Shown piece after piece: positions 24,070 through 32,293 of a stretch of DNA of 43,383 nt. Source of the DNA: a virus; IMG/VR virus record IMGVR_UViG_3300049733_000221, positions 1-43,383 of that record. The stretch is one strand, 5' to 3'. The translations under genes were made by a program, and so were the position numbers. The notes under the pieces are model-generated. The model did no database searches, had not been told where the DNA came from, and saw only the letters and a program-made list of their open reading frames with translations. The stretch's first letter is position 1, and each line of letters starts with the position of its first letter.

Positions 24070-24109
24070 GGCGGGACGGTGGGCCAGGGAACGGACACAC
24101 CGCCCCGCC
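24070..24109 (-). terminator. Hairpin directly after the major capsid gene
   Basis: In minus-strand RNA, GGCGGGGCGGUG pairs with CACCGUCCCGCC (12 base pairs including one G-U) around a 16-base loop. It begins 25 bases after the capsid stop codon. No U-run follows, so partial termination or 3'-end protection of capsid mRNA is likelier than full termination. Capsid genes often carry such a signal to lift their expression above that of tail genes. Confidence 0.65.
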
Positions 24110-24134
24110 TACTGACCGGCGTCAGGCGCGCGGA

Positions 24135-25100
24135 TCAGCTACCGGACAGGACCAGCCGGCCCTGCATCGAGCGGTTCGACAGCGTCAGCGCCCCCATGAA
24201 GCCGATGTGCTTGGTGACGGCGTCCATGTCAGGCGACTGATCCGGCAGGTCGAGGGCTTCGAAGTTGTATCCGCTGTAGATTTCCAGCTTCAAATACTTC
24301 GTATTGAGGAAATAAGCCCCACCAGTCGGCGTCGAAATACCAGTAGCGGCACCATCGAATACAATGGCTGCTTGCTTGTATTTCAGGGTTTCGAAGCCCA
24401 GGCTGCCGAGCCTGGAATCGGCATAACGCTGGTTTTCCTGGAGGCCGGACTCGTAGGTCGAATAGACCTCGCCGTCGGCGACGATCAGGTCAGGATGCTC
24501 GGTGCCACGCACCAACTTCATCCACAGCGCGTTCATGCCGGTCTTCAGCGCGGGGTATTGCAGGCCGGTGGCGCGCACCACGCCCTGGAACTGGTTTTTC
24601 CAGAACGTCCAGGTACCGCTGATGATGCCGCCGACGGTGCCGGTTCCGTCGTCGGTGACGAACGCCTTCAGGCCAGGGAAGCTCTTGGCGAGCGACCCGT
24701 CCGAGTAGATGCACTTCGTGATGTTATTGCTCATCGTGGCTTCGGCATTGTCGAGCTTACCCTCGAGCAGATTGAGGATGCGCTCCTTGCCACGGTTCTT
24801 GGCGAGATCGGGTCCGCTCAGCGTGACTGAGGCGACCGAGTTGGCCGGCGAATAGTCGGCCTCCGAGATCGTCTCCTTCACCGCTCGGGAGAGCAGCTCG
24901 GTGCCGCTGTACCAAGCGAACGTCTCCTCGGCGTAGGTGAGCGGCGTCGAGATCTGCTTGCCGCCGTCGACGACGCGGATGCGGTTGCCCTGGCGAAGCT
25001 GGGCGGTAACCGCATTCGAGTTGGAGACGTTGTCTGCGAATTCCTTGTGGTAGTTGTTGATCGTCGTGGCGATCAGTTGATTTACGGTAGGTTCAGCCAT
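24135..25100 (-). CDS. Major capsid protein
   Basis: A 321-residue protein forming the head shell, probably with the HK97 fold. The N-terminus is helical (VNQLIATTINNYHKEFADNV), then an E-loop-like region (GGKQISTPLTYAEETFAWYS), a central domain (LIVADGEVYSTYESGLQENQ) and a terminal segment (GFMGALTLSNRSMQG) typical of this class. It lies right after a scaffold-like gene and has a strong GGAGG five bases before ATG 25100. A hairpin follows the gene. Assignment rests on order, length and the C-terminal motif. Confidence 0.88.
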   Translation of the reverse strand: MAEPTVNQLIATTINNYHKEFADNVSNSNAVTAQLRQGNRIRVVDGGKQISTPLTYAEETFAWYSGTELLSRAVKETISEADYSPANSVASVTLSGPDLAKNRGKERILNLLEGKLDNAEATMSNNITKCIYSDGSLAKSFPGLKAFVTDDGTGTVGGIISGTWTFWKNQFQGVVRATGLQYPALKTGMNALWMKLVRGTEHPDLIVADGEVYSTYESGLQENQRYADSRLGSLGFETLKYKQAAIVFDGAATGISTPTGGAYFLNTKYLKLEIYSGYNFEALDLPDQSPDMDAVTKHIGFMGALTLSNRSMQGRLVLSGS

Positions 25101-25118
25101 ATCGGCCTCCGAACGGGA

Positions 25119-26279
25119 TTACCCGTTGAAGCCGATCTCCTCCGCCGCCTCTTCCATGACTTGTCGCAGACCTCGCTTGCCCTCAGGCGGCGCAGGTCGT
25201 GACACAGGTGCCGTGTTGCCACGGACATTGCTGCGCACGGCTGCCTGGGCTCGGGCGACGTTCTGGGCTTGCGCCACGGACGCCTGAGCCTGTTGCTGCA
25301 TCGGACCCAGGAGGGGCTCGATGGCCGCTTGATAGCATTGCTCGATGCTCCAGGTCGGATTGGCCTTGTAGTGCTCCATGGCAATCGGGAGCACCGCGTC
25401 GAAATACGGATGAGCGGGAGTTCCGTCCGCATTCTTGGCGTTGGCAAAAGCATCGATCTGGGCGCGCGATGCGCCCACGCGAGCGGTCTCTTCGGCGGCA
25501 CGAGATTGCTGAAGAGCACTCTCCTGCGCCGACAGTCGCTGGTTGAGTTGGCCGAGATGATCGGCAAAACGTTTGACCGCCGGATTGGCCAGCTCCTCCT
25601 TGGTGAAGAGCTGGGTCTCTGGCGACCGCGAATTCAGGTGGCCGAATACCGCTGCTGGATCAAGCGCCATGCGATCCGCCATCTCAAACAACAGCTCAAT
25701 CCTGGCCCTCGGGTCCTGATTGATCGAACGCTTGTAGAACGCGCCCCACTGGTGGATGGCGTCGATGGCGTTCATGTTGAGACGGTTCAACGAGCTCGAG
25801 ATGTCGAAGTCGTTGAACACTGGCGCAATCGCTTGGAGCATTTGGTTGCTCATCGCGGTGGCCTGCACGCGCTTCTGATAATCGCTCTCCATCTCGGAGT
25901 GCCGCTTGAGCAGGAACTGCTTCCCCTCCTGCGGCAGCTTCTCGAAATTGGCGCGATCCTCTGCGCTCCAGTTTGCCGGTGCCTGCGCTGCTTCACCCGG
26001 CGGTGGTGTCACCGGGGCTGGGTGCGGCTGTTCTGGCTCCTGGGTGGTCTCGGAGGGGCTGGGTGGCTCTGGAGCCGCTGCTACACCCTCCTGAGATTTC
26101 GGTATCCAGCGGCCGCGCTCGTCGCGCGGCTGGCCGCTGGGTTCAGATTCATCCTGGGTCGACTCCTCGGTCGACTCCTCGCTGGCCTGCTCGACGACCT
26201 CGTCCCAGGCCGCTTCGGCGACTTCGCGTAAACCCTTCGGCTGCGTGTCCGCGCCGTTAGGTGTTCCCTGATCTGACAT
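25119..26279 (-). CDS. Capsid scaffolding protein
   Basis: A 386-residue acidic, helix-rich protein. The N-terminal ~110 residues are disordered and rich in Glu, Ser, Pro and Gln. The centre has long helices (FLLKRHSEMESDYQKRVQAT, QLNQRLSAQESALQQSRAAE). The short C-terminus is basic then helical (KRGLRQVMEEAAEEIGFNG), as in scaffolds whose end binds the capsid floor. It lies immediately before the major capsid gene. It should be lost or expelled on head maturation. Confidence 0.85.
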   Translation of the reverse strand: MSDQGTPNGADTQPKGLREVAEAAWDEVVEQASEESTEESTQDESEPSGQPRDERGRWIPKSQEGVAAAPEPPSPSETTQEPEQPHPAPVTPPPGEAAQAPANWSAEDRANFEKLPQEGKQFLLKRHSEMESDYQKRVQATAMSNQMLQAIAPVFNDFDISSSLNRLNMNAIDAIHQWGAFYKRSINQDPRARIELLFEMADRMALDPAAVFGHLNSRSPETQLFTKEELANPAVKRFADHLGQLNQRLSAQESALQQSRAAEETARVGASRAQIDAFANAKNADGTPAHPYFDAVLPIAMEHYKANPTWSIEQCYQAAIEPLLGPMQQQAQASVAQAQNVARAQAAVRSNVRGNTAPVSRPAPPEGKRGLRQVMEEAAEEIGFNG

Positions 26280-26517
26280 TGCGCTCGACTGTCCTCTTGC
26301 GTTTCTCGAAAGCCGCCGCCGGGATGTCGCGCGGGTCGACCGCGTCGGCTGCCTTCATGTCCCTGTCACGCTCGCGCCAGGACGAGATCGACTTGCCCGT
26401 CACCGGCGATTCCATCGCTTCGAAGCGCGACACCATCGGTGCCGCCAATGCCGGTTTCGCAACGCTGCGAAACCGCTTCTCGACGATCTGGCCGTCGCGA
26501 TAAACCCAGACCGTCAT
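26257..26517 (-). CDS. Small conserved-looking head-region protein
   Basis: An 86-residue basic protein opening with MTVWVYRDGQIVEK, a pattern I associate with small podovirus proteins encoded beside the scaffold that carry a hairpin followed by GKSISSWRERDRD. It has no membrane segment. Its ATG overlaps the upstream stop (ATGA) and its end overlaps the scaffold start by 23 bases, so translation is probably coupled. Function unknown; possibly a minor head component. Confidence 0.7.
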   Translation of the reverse strand: MTVWVYRDGQIVEKRFRSVAKPALAAPMVSRFEAMESPVTGKSISSWRERDRDMKAADAVDPRDIPAAAFEKRKRTVERNVRSGNT

Positions 26518-26750
26518 TCCGTCGCCGCCTTCCTGGCGAACATCTCGGCGATCTCCAGATGGGTCGCCGCGATGCTCATGCGCCGCGACGACCAGACATG
26601 CTCCTGGTGTTCTGTCGGAGGAGCCGACCCTTCAGCCGCATGAAGCGTCAGCCTGAGCTCGGAGAACGCCTCGTCGATGTGGTCGAGGTGGATCTTCTGC
26701 CGCGCTTCACGCTCCTGCTGCGGGGTCAGCTTCGTCTCCGACAGCTTCAT
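26514..26750 (-). CDS. Acb2/Tad1-hairpin-like protein (possible anti-CBASS/Thoeris nucleotide sponge)
   Basis: A 78-residue all-helical protein. The C-terminal helix, RRMSIAATHLEIAEMFARKA, fits the pattern R-x-x-S-(I/L)-A-x-T-x-L-E-x-A-x-M-(F/W)-A-x-(K/A) that I recall from Acb2/Tad1 hairpin-domain proteins (DUF7681), which bind and sequester cyclic nucleotides made by host CBASS or Thoeris defence. An earlier helix (HIDEAFSELRLTLHAAEG) matches the first hairpin arm. It has an extra ~8 residues in the turn. Many such genes sit in head-gene clusters, as this one does. ATG 26750 is used; GTG 26753 is possible. The family call is by eye and unverified. Confidence 0.5.
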   Translation of the reverse strand: MKLSETKLTPQQEREARQKIHLDHIDEAFSELRLTLHAAEGSAPPTEHQEHVWSSRRMSIAATHLEIAEMFARKAATE

Positions 26751-27421
26751 CACGTCACCGTGAACACCTTGTCGACGTTCGACAGGAGATCATGATCCTC
26801 GACCGCCACCGACACGGTGCCGGCGGAAGCCTTCCAGATCGCCACCTCCATCTGCGTCGCGCTGATGTACTTGCCGCTGACATCAGGCGTTGCCGATCCG
26901 CCGGTCCGCACCGTCGACCACGGCGTGAAGCCGGTGCCGGTGATGACGACGCGCATCGGCAACGCCGCCGCAGCGCCGGTTGTCGGTGAGATCGAGGTCA
27001 CCACCGGCGCGACGGGAGCCGAACCTTTGCCCTGGTAGGGGTCGGCAGGCTCGATCCAGCCTCGAGGACGAGCGACGTCGACGGCAAGTGTCGTCGACAT
27101 CGCCGTCGCCTTCGCAGCCTGGGTACGGGGTGTGTAGTCGGCTTCAGCTGCGCCGCCGTCCGACCGCGCTAGGGCCACTGTGGCTTTAGCGGTATCGGTG
27201 TCGTCTCCGGGAACACCGAGCGCCCAATCTCCTGCTGTCCCATAGCGCGGCTTGGCGGCGTTGGCATTGGCCAGGGCCTGCGTCGGGTTGGCAATCGCCG
27301 GCGGGAACTTGTGCCAGTTCTTCGGCGTGATCTCGGCCAGCGCATTGGTCGTCGGCGCGTCGATGCCGGTCTGGCCGTCGCCGGTGGTGTCGCTCGTGCG
27401 ATTGAGGTCTTGGAGTGCCAT
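26750..27421 (-). CDS. Head-region protein with C-terminal IPT/TIG Ig-like domain
   Basis: A 223-residue protein. Residues ~1-135 are Ala/Thr-rich and loosely folded. Residues ~140-223 form an Ig-like IPT/TIG domain (VTSISPTTG, MRVVITGTGFTPWSTVRTGG, then VDKVFTVT). Ig-like domains on head proteins often decorate the capsid and bind surface sugars. The start codon shares a base with the upstream stop. It may be a decoration protein; this is inferred from domain and place. Confidence 0.7.
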   Translation of the reverse strand: MALQDLNRTSDTTGDGQTGIDAPTTNALAEITPKNWHKFPPAIANPTQALANANAAKPRYGTAGDWALGVPGDDTDTAKATVALARSDGGAAEADYTPRTQAAKATAMSTTLAVDVARPRGWIEPADPYQGKGSAPVAPVVTSISPTTGAAAALPMRVVITGTGFTPWSTVRTGGSATPDVSGKYISATQMEVAIWKASAGTVSVAVEDHDLLSNVDKVFTVT

Positions 27422-27681
27422 CACTCAGCCTTTCTGTATCCATGCCCCTCTTCGAAGATGTCGGCTGGGTCTCTGGGTGAGCCATGCGGATACGGTGCCC
27501 TGGCGGAATCGATGTCGGCCGAAAGATCCTCGAGCGGCTTGCCGGCGACCTCCTTGCGCATATCCGCTGGCGCGATATGCCCACCAGCCTTCAACTTCGA
27601 CTCGACCTTTTCCTCTGCTTTCGCAGCGGATTTTGCCTTGGGCTCGTCGTCTTCGTAGTCCTTGGTTGAAGCCTTCGCCAT
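27421..27681 (-). CDS. Small charged head-region protein
   Basis: An 86-residue protein with a Lys/Glu/Ala-rich N-terminal half (DYEDDEPKAKSAAKAEEKVE) and a Pro/Asp/Gly-rich end. It looks largely disordered or a single helix. It lies nine bases after the portal stop with a GGAGAT ribosome site. Possible minor scaffold or portal accessory; no family recognised. Confidence 0.65.
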   Translation of the reverse strand: MAKASTKDYEDDEPKAKSAAKAEEKVESKLKAGGHIAPADMRKEVAGKPLEDLSADIDSARAPYPHGSPRDPADIFEEGHGYRKAE

Positions 27682-27690
27682 GGCGATCTC

Positions 27691-29994
27691 CTATTGCATG
27701 GGTGGCGGTGGTCCGTTCATCGTTCCTGGCCTGGGTCCTGCGCCAGCCGGACCGCCGGGTTCCTTGGGCGGTCCGGCTTTCGGGCCGCCACCTGGAGGGC
27801 CGGGAGGAGGGCCGCCCGTCGGTGGTCCGCCCAACATTGGAGGCGGTGCCATCGCGAGGGACGCCTCCAAGGTCTCCTTGAAATCGTCGAGCAGCTCCAT
27901 GACGCCGCGCGACTGACGGATCGGGTGCAGGAACATCCTAAGCAGCTCGATGGCGAGCTGTACGATCTGCGGCGGCGGCAAGATGCCGGTCATCATCATT
28001 TGCTGGGTGCCCATCATCACCGCCTGGATCGACTGCATGACCTGGGCCATCGACTGCTGCTCGGTCTGCTCGTCGACCTGCACCGTCGAGTCGGTTTCGA
28101 TGTCGATGGAGCAGACGCGGCTGAAATCATCGCGCAAGATGAGCTGCACCGCCGGCGTCACTTCTTCACCCGTCATCTTGGTCAGCGTGGCGGCGTCGAA
28201 ATTCTTGGCGATGATCTCGCCCTGGAGCGCCATGATGTCGCGAGCGAAGTTGGCCGCTGCCGTCTTGAGGTCTTGCAGGCGCACGACGCCCATCGACCCC
28301 TTGATGCGTTGAGCCGTCGCCGTTTCGCTCGCTTTGGTGGCACCGCGCATGATGTCGCTGATGCCCATGATCTCGTAGATCGCCTGCTTCTGCGCTTCGC
28401 GCGCCTGCATGAGCTTGTCGAGCGCCTGCATCCACAGGTCAATCGGCAGCATCCAGATGTGGTTGGCCAGCCCGCCGTTGATCATGTCGACGCCGTCGAC
28501 CGGGATCATCTTGTTATCGTCGGCCTTCAGGAGATCGGCGATCTCGCTCGAGGCGCTGTTGTACGCGCCGCGCACCTTGATCTGCTTGGTCAGGTTGGAG
28601 ATGCGAACCGACGTGGACTCCAGGTCTTCTGCGAGCCGCGCATAGAGGTCGTAGAACGGCTTCGGAATCCGCGTGTCGGACGTCGCTATCGACAGCATCG
28701 GCACCGGGATCGGGAAGAAGCCGGAGAGCTGCAAGCTGTCGGGATCCTTGCGCAAGGGCAGGCCGCCAGAGTCGCGCACGAACCAGATGATGCGCGGGTT
28801 GGCCGGGTCGGTCTTGTCCCAGATCTCCCACACCATGCATTTGCGGATGACGTCGCCGAGCTGATCGGCGCTCTTGACGTATCCGCCGCCAGACGGGGGT
28901 GATTTGGCGGCGGATTCCTCAGTCCATTTCAACAGAGAATCGAGTTTGCCTGCTCCAACAAGCTTGTCGAACTCCGGTGTTCCGGCGAATTCGGCCTGCA
29001 ACTCTGGACCGGTGAAAAGGTGGCGGAAAGCGATCCACTTGCAGTCAACGTGCTGGCGGACCGGATCGCAGAGGAAGTCCTCCCAGTAGACATATTCGGT
29101 GTTGGTGGTCTCCCACACCTTGACGGTCTGGCTCGGCACGGTGCCGTCCGGTAGCGGACCACCGGGCATCGGCTTGTCGACGAGTTTCGGGTTCCAGCGG
29201 ACGCGGCAAAGACCCCTGCCAGGGAGAAGCACGTCCTTGATCGCCGTCTTCACCGCCTCGTGGCTGGCCTCGTCCTGGACGACGATCTCGAGCGCCTTCT
29301 CCATCACCGCCGCAGCGGTGTCGATGTCCTCAGGCTTCGGGCCGGGAGGCTGCTGCACCATGAAGGTCGGCACCGGCGGCAATCCCGGTGGCGGCGGCTG
29401 CGGCATTCCCGGCTCGACGGGAGGCGGCCCGCCACCCGGCGAACCTGGAGGGACACCGGGCGGCGGCGCTTCAGGCGGTCCAGGTGGCAACGATTCCGCT
29501 TGGGGCGGGATGCCAGGACCGCCAGGAGAAGGAGGGCCAGGGGGCGGTGGAGTAAGGCCGCCTCCTGGTCCCGGTGGCGGTGGCGGAAGCCCTCCGAGCC
29601 CAGGTGGAGTAGGCGGCGAGGGCATCACCGGCACCAATTTGCGAGACTGAATGAAACGGCTGCGGACTACGGGCGTAGGTGGCTGGGTGTAGACCGCAGG
29701 CAGCATGACCTCAGTGTTCGCAAACAGGATATTAAAGTGCGCACCGCCGGCATTCTTGCTCGAGCGGGGATTATTCGCCCCTGGTCCCTCGTTTCGGTAG
29801 ATCTGGACTATGTCGCGGCCGCGTCGCCGCCAAGCCTGCTCGGCGCGCTCGGCATCAGCGAGGCAGCGCTCCCAATAACCGCGATCAACGTCTCTATCGA
29901 AACCGTCATCGCTCGGTACGGCATCAGGCCGCCCGATCTCTGCTGACGCAACTGGTGCGTTCAGCGGTTGTGTGATCGCTGGGTCTTGAGCCAC
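27691..29994 (-). CDS. Portal protein with a large Pro/Gly-rich insertion
   Basis: A 767-residue portal, the dodecameric gate for DNA packaging. Portal-like segments: WRRRGRDIVQIYRNEG and FNILFANTEVMLPAVY (residues ~55-102), VMEKALEIVVQDEASHEAVK (~230) with DVLLPGRGLCRVRW, then helical stem and crown regions (QALDKLMQAREAQKQAIYEI). Residues ~122-222 are almost only Pro and Gly with PPG and GPP runs, inserted where related portals continue directly into the next helix. The last ~50 residues are again Pro/Gly-rich. GTG 29994 is the start, with GGAG about ten bases upstream. Confidence 0.85.
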   Translation of the reverse strand: MAQDPAITQPLNAPVASAEIGRPDAVPSDDGFDRDVDRGYWERCLADAERAEQAWRRRGRDIVQIYRNEGPGANNPRSSKNAGGAHFNILFANTEVMLPAVYTQPPTPVVRSRFIQSRKLVPVMPSPPTPPGLGGLPPPPPGPGGGLTPPPPGPPSPGGPGIPPQAESLPPGPPEAPPPGVPPGSPGGGPPPVEPGMPQPPPPGLPPVPTFMVQQPPGPKPEDIDTAAAVMEKALEIVVQDEASHEAVKTAIKDVLLPGRGLCRVRWNPKLVDKPMPGGPLPDGTVPSQTVKVWETTNTEYVYWEDFLCDPVRQHVDCKWIAFRHLFTGPELQAEFAGTPEFDKLVGAGKLDSLLKWTEESAAKSPPSGGGYVKSADQLGDVIRKCMVWEIWDKTDPANPRIIWFVRDSGGLPLRKDPDSLQLSGFFPIPVPMLSIATSDTRIPKPFYDLYARLAEDLESTSVRISNLTKQIKVRGAYNSASSEIADLLKADDNKMIPVDGVDMINGGLANHIWMLPIDLWMQALDKLMQAREAQKQAIYEIMGISDIMRGATKASETATAQRIKGSMGVVRLQDLKTAAANFARDIMALQGEIIAKNFDAATLTKMTGEEVTPAVQLILRDDFSRVCSIDIETDSTVQVDEQTEQQSMAQVMQSIQAVMMGTQQMMMTGILPPPQIVQLAIELLRMFLHPIRQSRGVMELLDDFKETLEASLAMAPPPMLGGPPTGGPPPGPPGGGPKAGPPKEPGGPAGAGPRPGTMNGPPPPMQ

Positions 29995-30030
29995 CCTCGT
30001 AGGCTCTCCGCATCTGGTCGCGGTTTAACA

Positions 30031-30047
30031 CCCGATGGTTAATCGGG
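30031..30047. other. Short hairpin between terminase and portal genes
   Basis: CCCGAT, five bases, ATCGGG in the 78-base gap between the large terminase stop and the portal start. It is too short to call a terminator, and a T-run is absent. The rest of the gap holds the portal ribosome site. Confidence 0.35.
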
Positions 30048-30072
30048 CAACCTGTTCGCTGGGCCAAGGACG

Positions 30073-31479
30073 TCAGTCCTTCAGCTTGAACACGTTTTTG
30101 ATCAGGTATGGATTCCTATTCTCGATCCGTTCCTTGCGCGTGTAGAACGGCCTGGAGAGGCACGAGTAACGCAATTCGTCCACCGCGTGATCTTCGGCTT
30201 CGGTATCGAGGTCTTCGGGATTGTAGGAATCGTGCTGCATCATCGGCAACGTGCGGATCAGGTGCTTGCCGGTCGAGAAGATGAACAGCATGGCGTTGCC
30301 GTCGGCGTCGCCGACAAGCCGGTTCCTGACCTGATCCCAGCCGCCCATCTTCTTGTCCACCGAGCGCCGCGTGTTGTCGGCGCGCCGGAAGGCGGCACCG
30401 CCGCGCTGCAAGGTCTCAGCCACCGACGGGCCGGAGATCACCGCGAAAGCGCTGGGGTCGAGTACGCCATAGGCAATCTTGTCACGCCGACCATCATGCG
30501 TTTCGCGGGAGACTATGCCAGCCGCGACCTTCTCAGCCGGCAGCTGGAGGCCGACATTCGGCTTGAGCGAGCCGTACCATTCGGCGTAGCGCACGATAGC
30601 GCCTCGAGGCATGGTCACGCCGTTGTGGATCTTGGTGTCCTGGACATGTGCATACCAACCAATCGAGAACGGCTTGGCGCTGCCCCAGTCCATGGCGCGC
30701 CACTTGATCCAGTGCTCTGGAATCTGGAAAGGCTCGACCACATGCCGAAGTGGGTTGAACTCAGGGAAAAAGGCCCCCTCGATGACCGTCCAGTCGCCGA
30801 GCAGCCAAGCGCGGACCAGTTCCGGCGAGCCCACAGCCTTCAGGCGGTTGAGGTAGTTAGGGTCGTTCGCCAGCAAGGCGGGATTGTCCGCTACCTTTGC
30901 TGGAATGTATGTGCGCACAAGCTGCGATTCGTCATCGACGGTGAGCACGTATTCGCCAGGATCGATGATCCACTCCTTGACCCAGCCATGACCGCTACCC
31001 CCTGGATTGCACGTACACCGCATCTGCGGCTTGATGCCAGCTGACGAACGGAGAGTAGCAAGTAATTTAAAAACAGGATCAGGCAATGGAAATTGCGTCA
31101 ACTCCTCAACGTACACTCTCGTAAGTGACCATCCCTGATATGCTTCAGCATCTCTGTCATTTTCAAGGTAAGCGCAGTTAAGTCTAGCTCCGTTATGGAA
31201 CCTAAACATATTGCCTTTTTCTGAATATTTAGCTGCGTTGCCGTACATTCTAATAGCTGTAGCAATAGTGTCTTTCAAATCCTCTCTTGTACGTCTAACA
31301 ATCAACCCTATCGCATTTTCGCCATGATCTTCTGCATGTATCCAGAACTCTCCTAGACTAGCATAGGTTTTACCACCACCTCTCGCGCCTCCATACACTA
31401 CAATATCGGCAGGACACTTAATAAAAGCTGTTTGAGGCCCTGGTTGAGGAACAAAACCTAAGCGAACAGTTATATTCAT
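30073..31479 (-). CDS. terL: Terminase large subunit
   Basis: A 468-residue packaging motor. ATPase half: Walker A GGARGGGKT (residues ~30-38), Walker B VYVEE (near 125) and a CNPGG coupling region. Nuclease half: AMDWGSAKPF, VLDPSAF and DHAVDELRY supply the metal-binding acids. ATG 31479 overlaps the HNH stop (ATGA); a GTG at 31491 is possible. Bases ~31040-31479, coding the first ~147 residues, are much AT-richer and use A/T-ending codons unlike the rest of the gene. This points to replacement of the ATPase core by recombination. Confidence 0.95.
   Translation of the reverse strand: MNITVRLGFVPQPGPQTAFIKCPADIVVYGGARGGGKTYASLGEFWIHAEDHGENAIGLIVRRTREDLKDTIATAIRMYGNAAKYSEKGNMFRFHNGARLNCAYLENDRDAEAYQGWSLTRVYVEELTQFPLPDPVFKLLATLRSSAGIKPQMRCTCNPGGSGHGWVKEWIIDPGEYVLTVDDESQLVRTYIPAKVADNPALLANDPNYLNRLKAVGSPELVRAWLLGDWTVIEGAFFPEFNPLRHVVEPFQIPEHWIKWRAMDWGSAKPFSIGWYAHVQDTKIHNGVTMPRGAIVRYAEWYGSLKPNVGLQLPAEKVAAGIVSRETHDGRRDKIAYGVLDPSAFAVISGPSVAETLQRGGAAFRRADNTRRSVDKKMGGWDQVRNRLVGDADGNAMLFIFSTGKHLIRTLPMMQHDSYNPEDLDTEAEDHAVDELRYSCLSRPFYTRKERIENRNPYLIKNVFKLKD
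31040..31479. other. Low-G+C patch inside the terminase gene
   Basis: About 440 bases with G+C near 40% by eye, against 60% or more on both sides. The patch begins at the terminase start codon and ends near the CNPGG codons. The reading frame is intact. The sharp edges and codon shift suggest a transferred segment adjacent to the HNH endonuclease gene. Confidence 0.8.
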
Positions 31480-31928
31480 ACCGTCTGCCACCGCTCGCCG
31501 CGTTTGATTTTGCTGACAGCCTCCCTACCGACGCCGTAACGCTCGGCGATTTCGCGGTGGCTTCCGGTAGCACCGCGAATCTCGATCACCTGTTCAGCCG
31601 TCAGCTTCGCCATCGGGTTCCGCTCGCCGAACTGGTAGGTGCCGTGCGCGATCTTATCCTGCTCGTTCTCGCTTGGTGTCGCCCACCGCAAATGCCGCCA
31701 GTTCACGCAGAGCTTGTTCTCCCGATGCGAATGCGCGGCATGGTGCCTGGGGCTCGGCGCGGGGCCGTGAAAATGCTCGCAGACGCGGCGGGTCACCAGC
31801 TTCCACCGACCCGCCGAATACATGTGCGGGTAACCCTTCTGCGTCGTCGAAAAGGGCCACAACAAGCACTCGTCGCTGTCGTGCGCGAGCACGACGTCAT
31901 TGAAAAATATCTGATTGGTCGGTTTCAT
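31476..31928 (-). CDS. HNH homing endonuclease with C-terminal helix-turn-helix
   Basis: A 150-residue free-standing endonuclease. The HNH core runs VCEHFHGPAPSP, HHAAHSHRENKLCVNWRHL and RWATPSENEQDK, with the ENKLCVN-HL segment typical of phage homing HNH enzymes. The C-terminal part (AKLTAEQVIEIRGATG, IAERYGVGREAVSKIKRG) is a helix-turn-helix that would set target choice. It lies directly upstream of the large terminase with a 4-base overlap. HNH enzymes beside terminases can either assist packaging cleavage or act as selfish elements; the nearby transferred patch favours the second. Confidence 0.9.
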   Translation of the reverse strand: MKPTNQIFFNDVVLAHDSDECLLWPFSTTQKGYPHMYSAGRWKLVTRRVCEHFHGPAPSPRHHAAHSHRENKLCVNWRHLRWATPSENEQDKIAHGTYQFGERNPMAKLTAEQVIEIRGATGSHREIAERYGVGREAVSKIKRGERWQTV

Positions 31929-32293
31929 TCGAGCGTGTGCATCCGTGCCTTGGCGGCCGCGACGACCTCGCCGCCGAAGAGGTGCTGGCGCTGCAGCTCC
32001 TTCATCAGGCGGCGGCGCTGTGGCCTGGGAAGCGACAGGTAATCACGCCACGTCTTGCGGCAGTCAAAGATGCGGCAATTGTACGGCGCGCGACCGTGGA
32101 TCGAGCAGCCCTTGTCCTCGATCAGGTAGATGCAGTGCCCGTTCTCCTTGCGTTTAAGCGCGAGACCACCGATGCCGGTCGAGCGGTGGATCGTCCACAC
32201 CGTGTCGTAGTCCTTGGGGTTGTCTTCATCCCGCAGGAAGATGACATCGTTCTTGCAGCAGGCGGTGCAGCCGTTGCAGGGAACCTCGCTCAT
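31925..32293 (-). CDS. YkgJ-like CxxCxxCC zinc/iron-binding cysteine-cluster protein
   Basis: A 122-residue protein opening with CNGCTACC, the CxxCxxCC signature of YkgJ-family proteins thought to bind zinc or iron-sulphur. Further cysteines follow at CSIHG, YNCRIFDC. The C-terminal third is basic and helical (PRPQRRRLMKELQRQH). The start ATG 32293 overlaps the upstream stop. The family has no settled biochemical role; such genes do turn up among phage packaging genes. It may bind nucleic acid or a metal; the actual function is unknown. Confidence 0.8.
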   Translation of the reverse strand: MSEVPCNGCTACCKNDVIFLRDEDNPKDYDTVWTIHRSTGIGGLALKRKENGHCIYLIEDKGCSIHGRAPYNCRIFDCRKTWRDYLSLPRPQRRRLMKELQRQHLFGGEVVAAAKARMHTLE

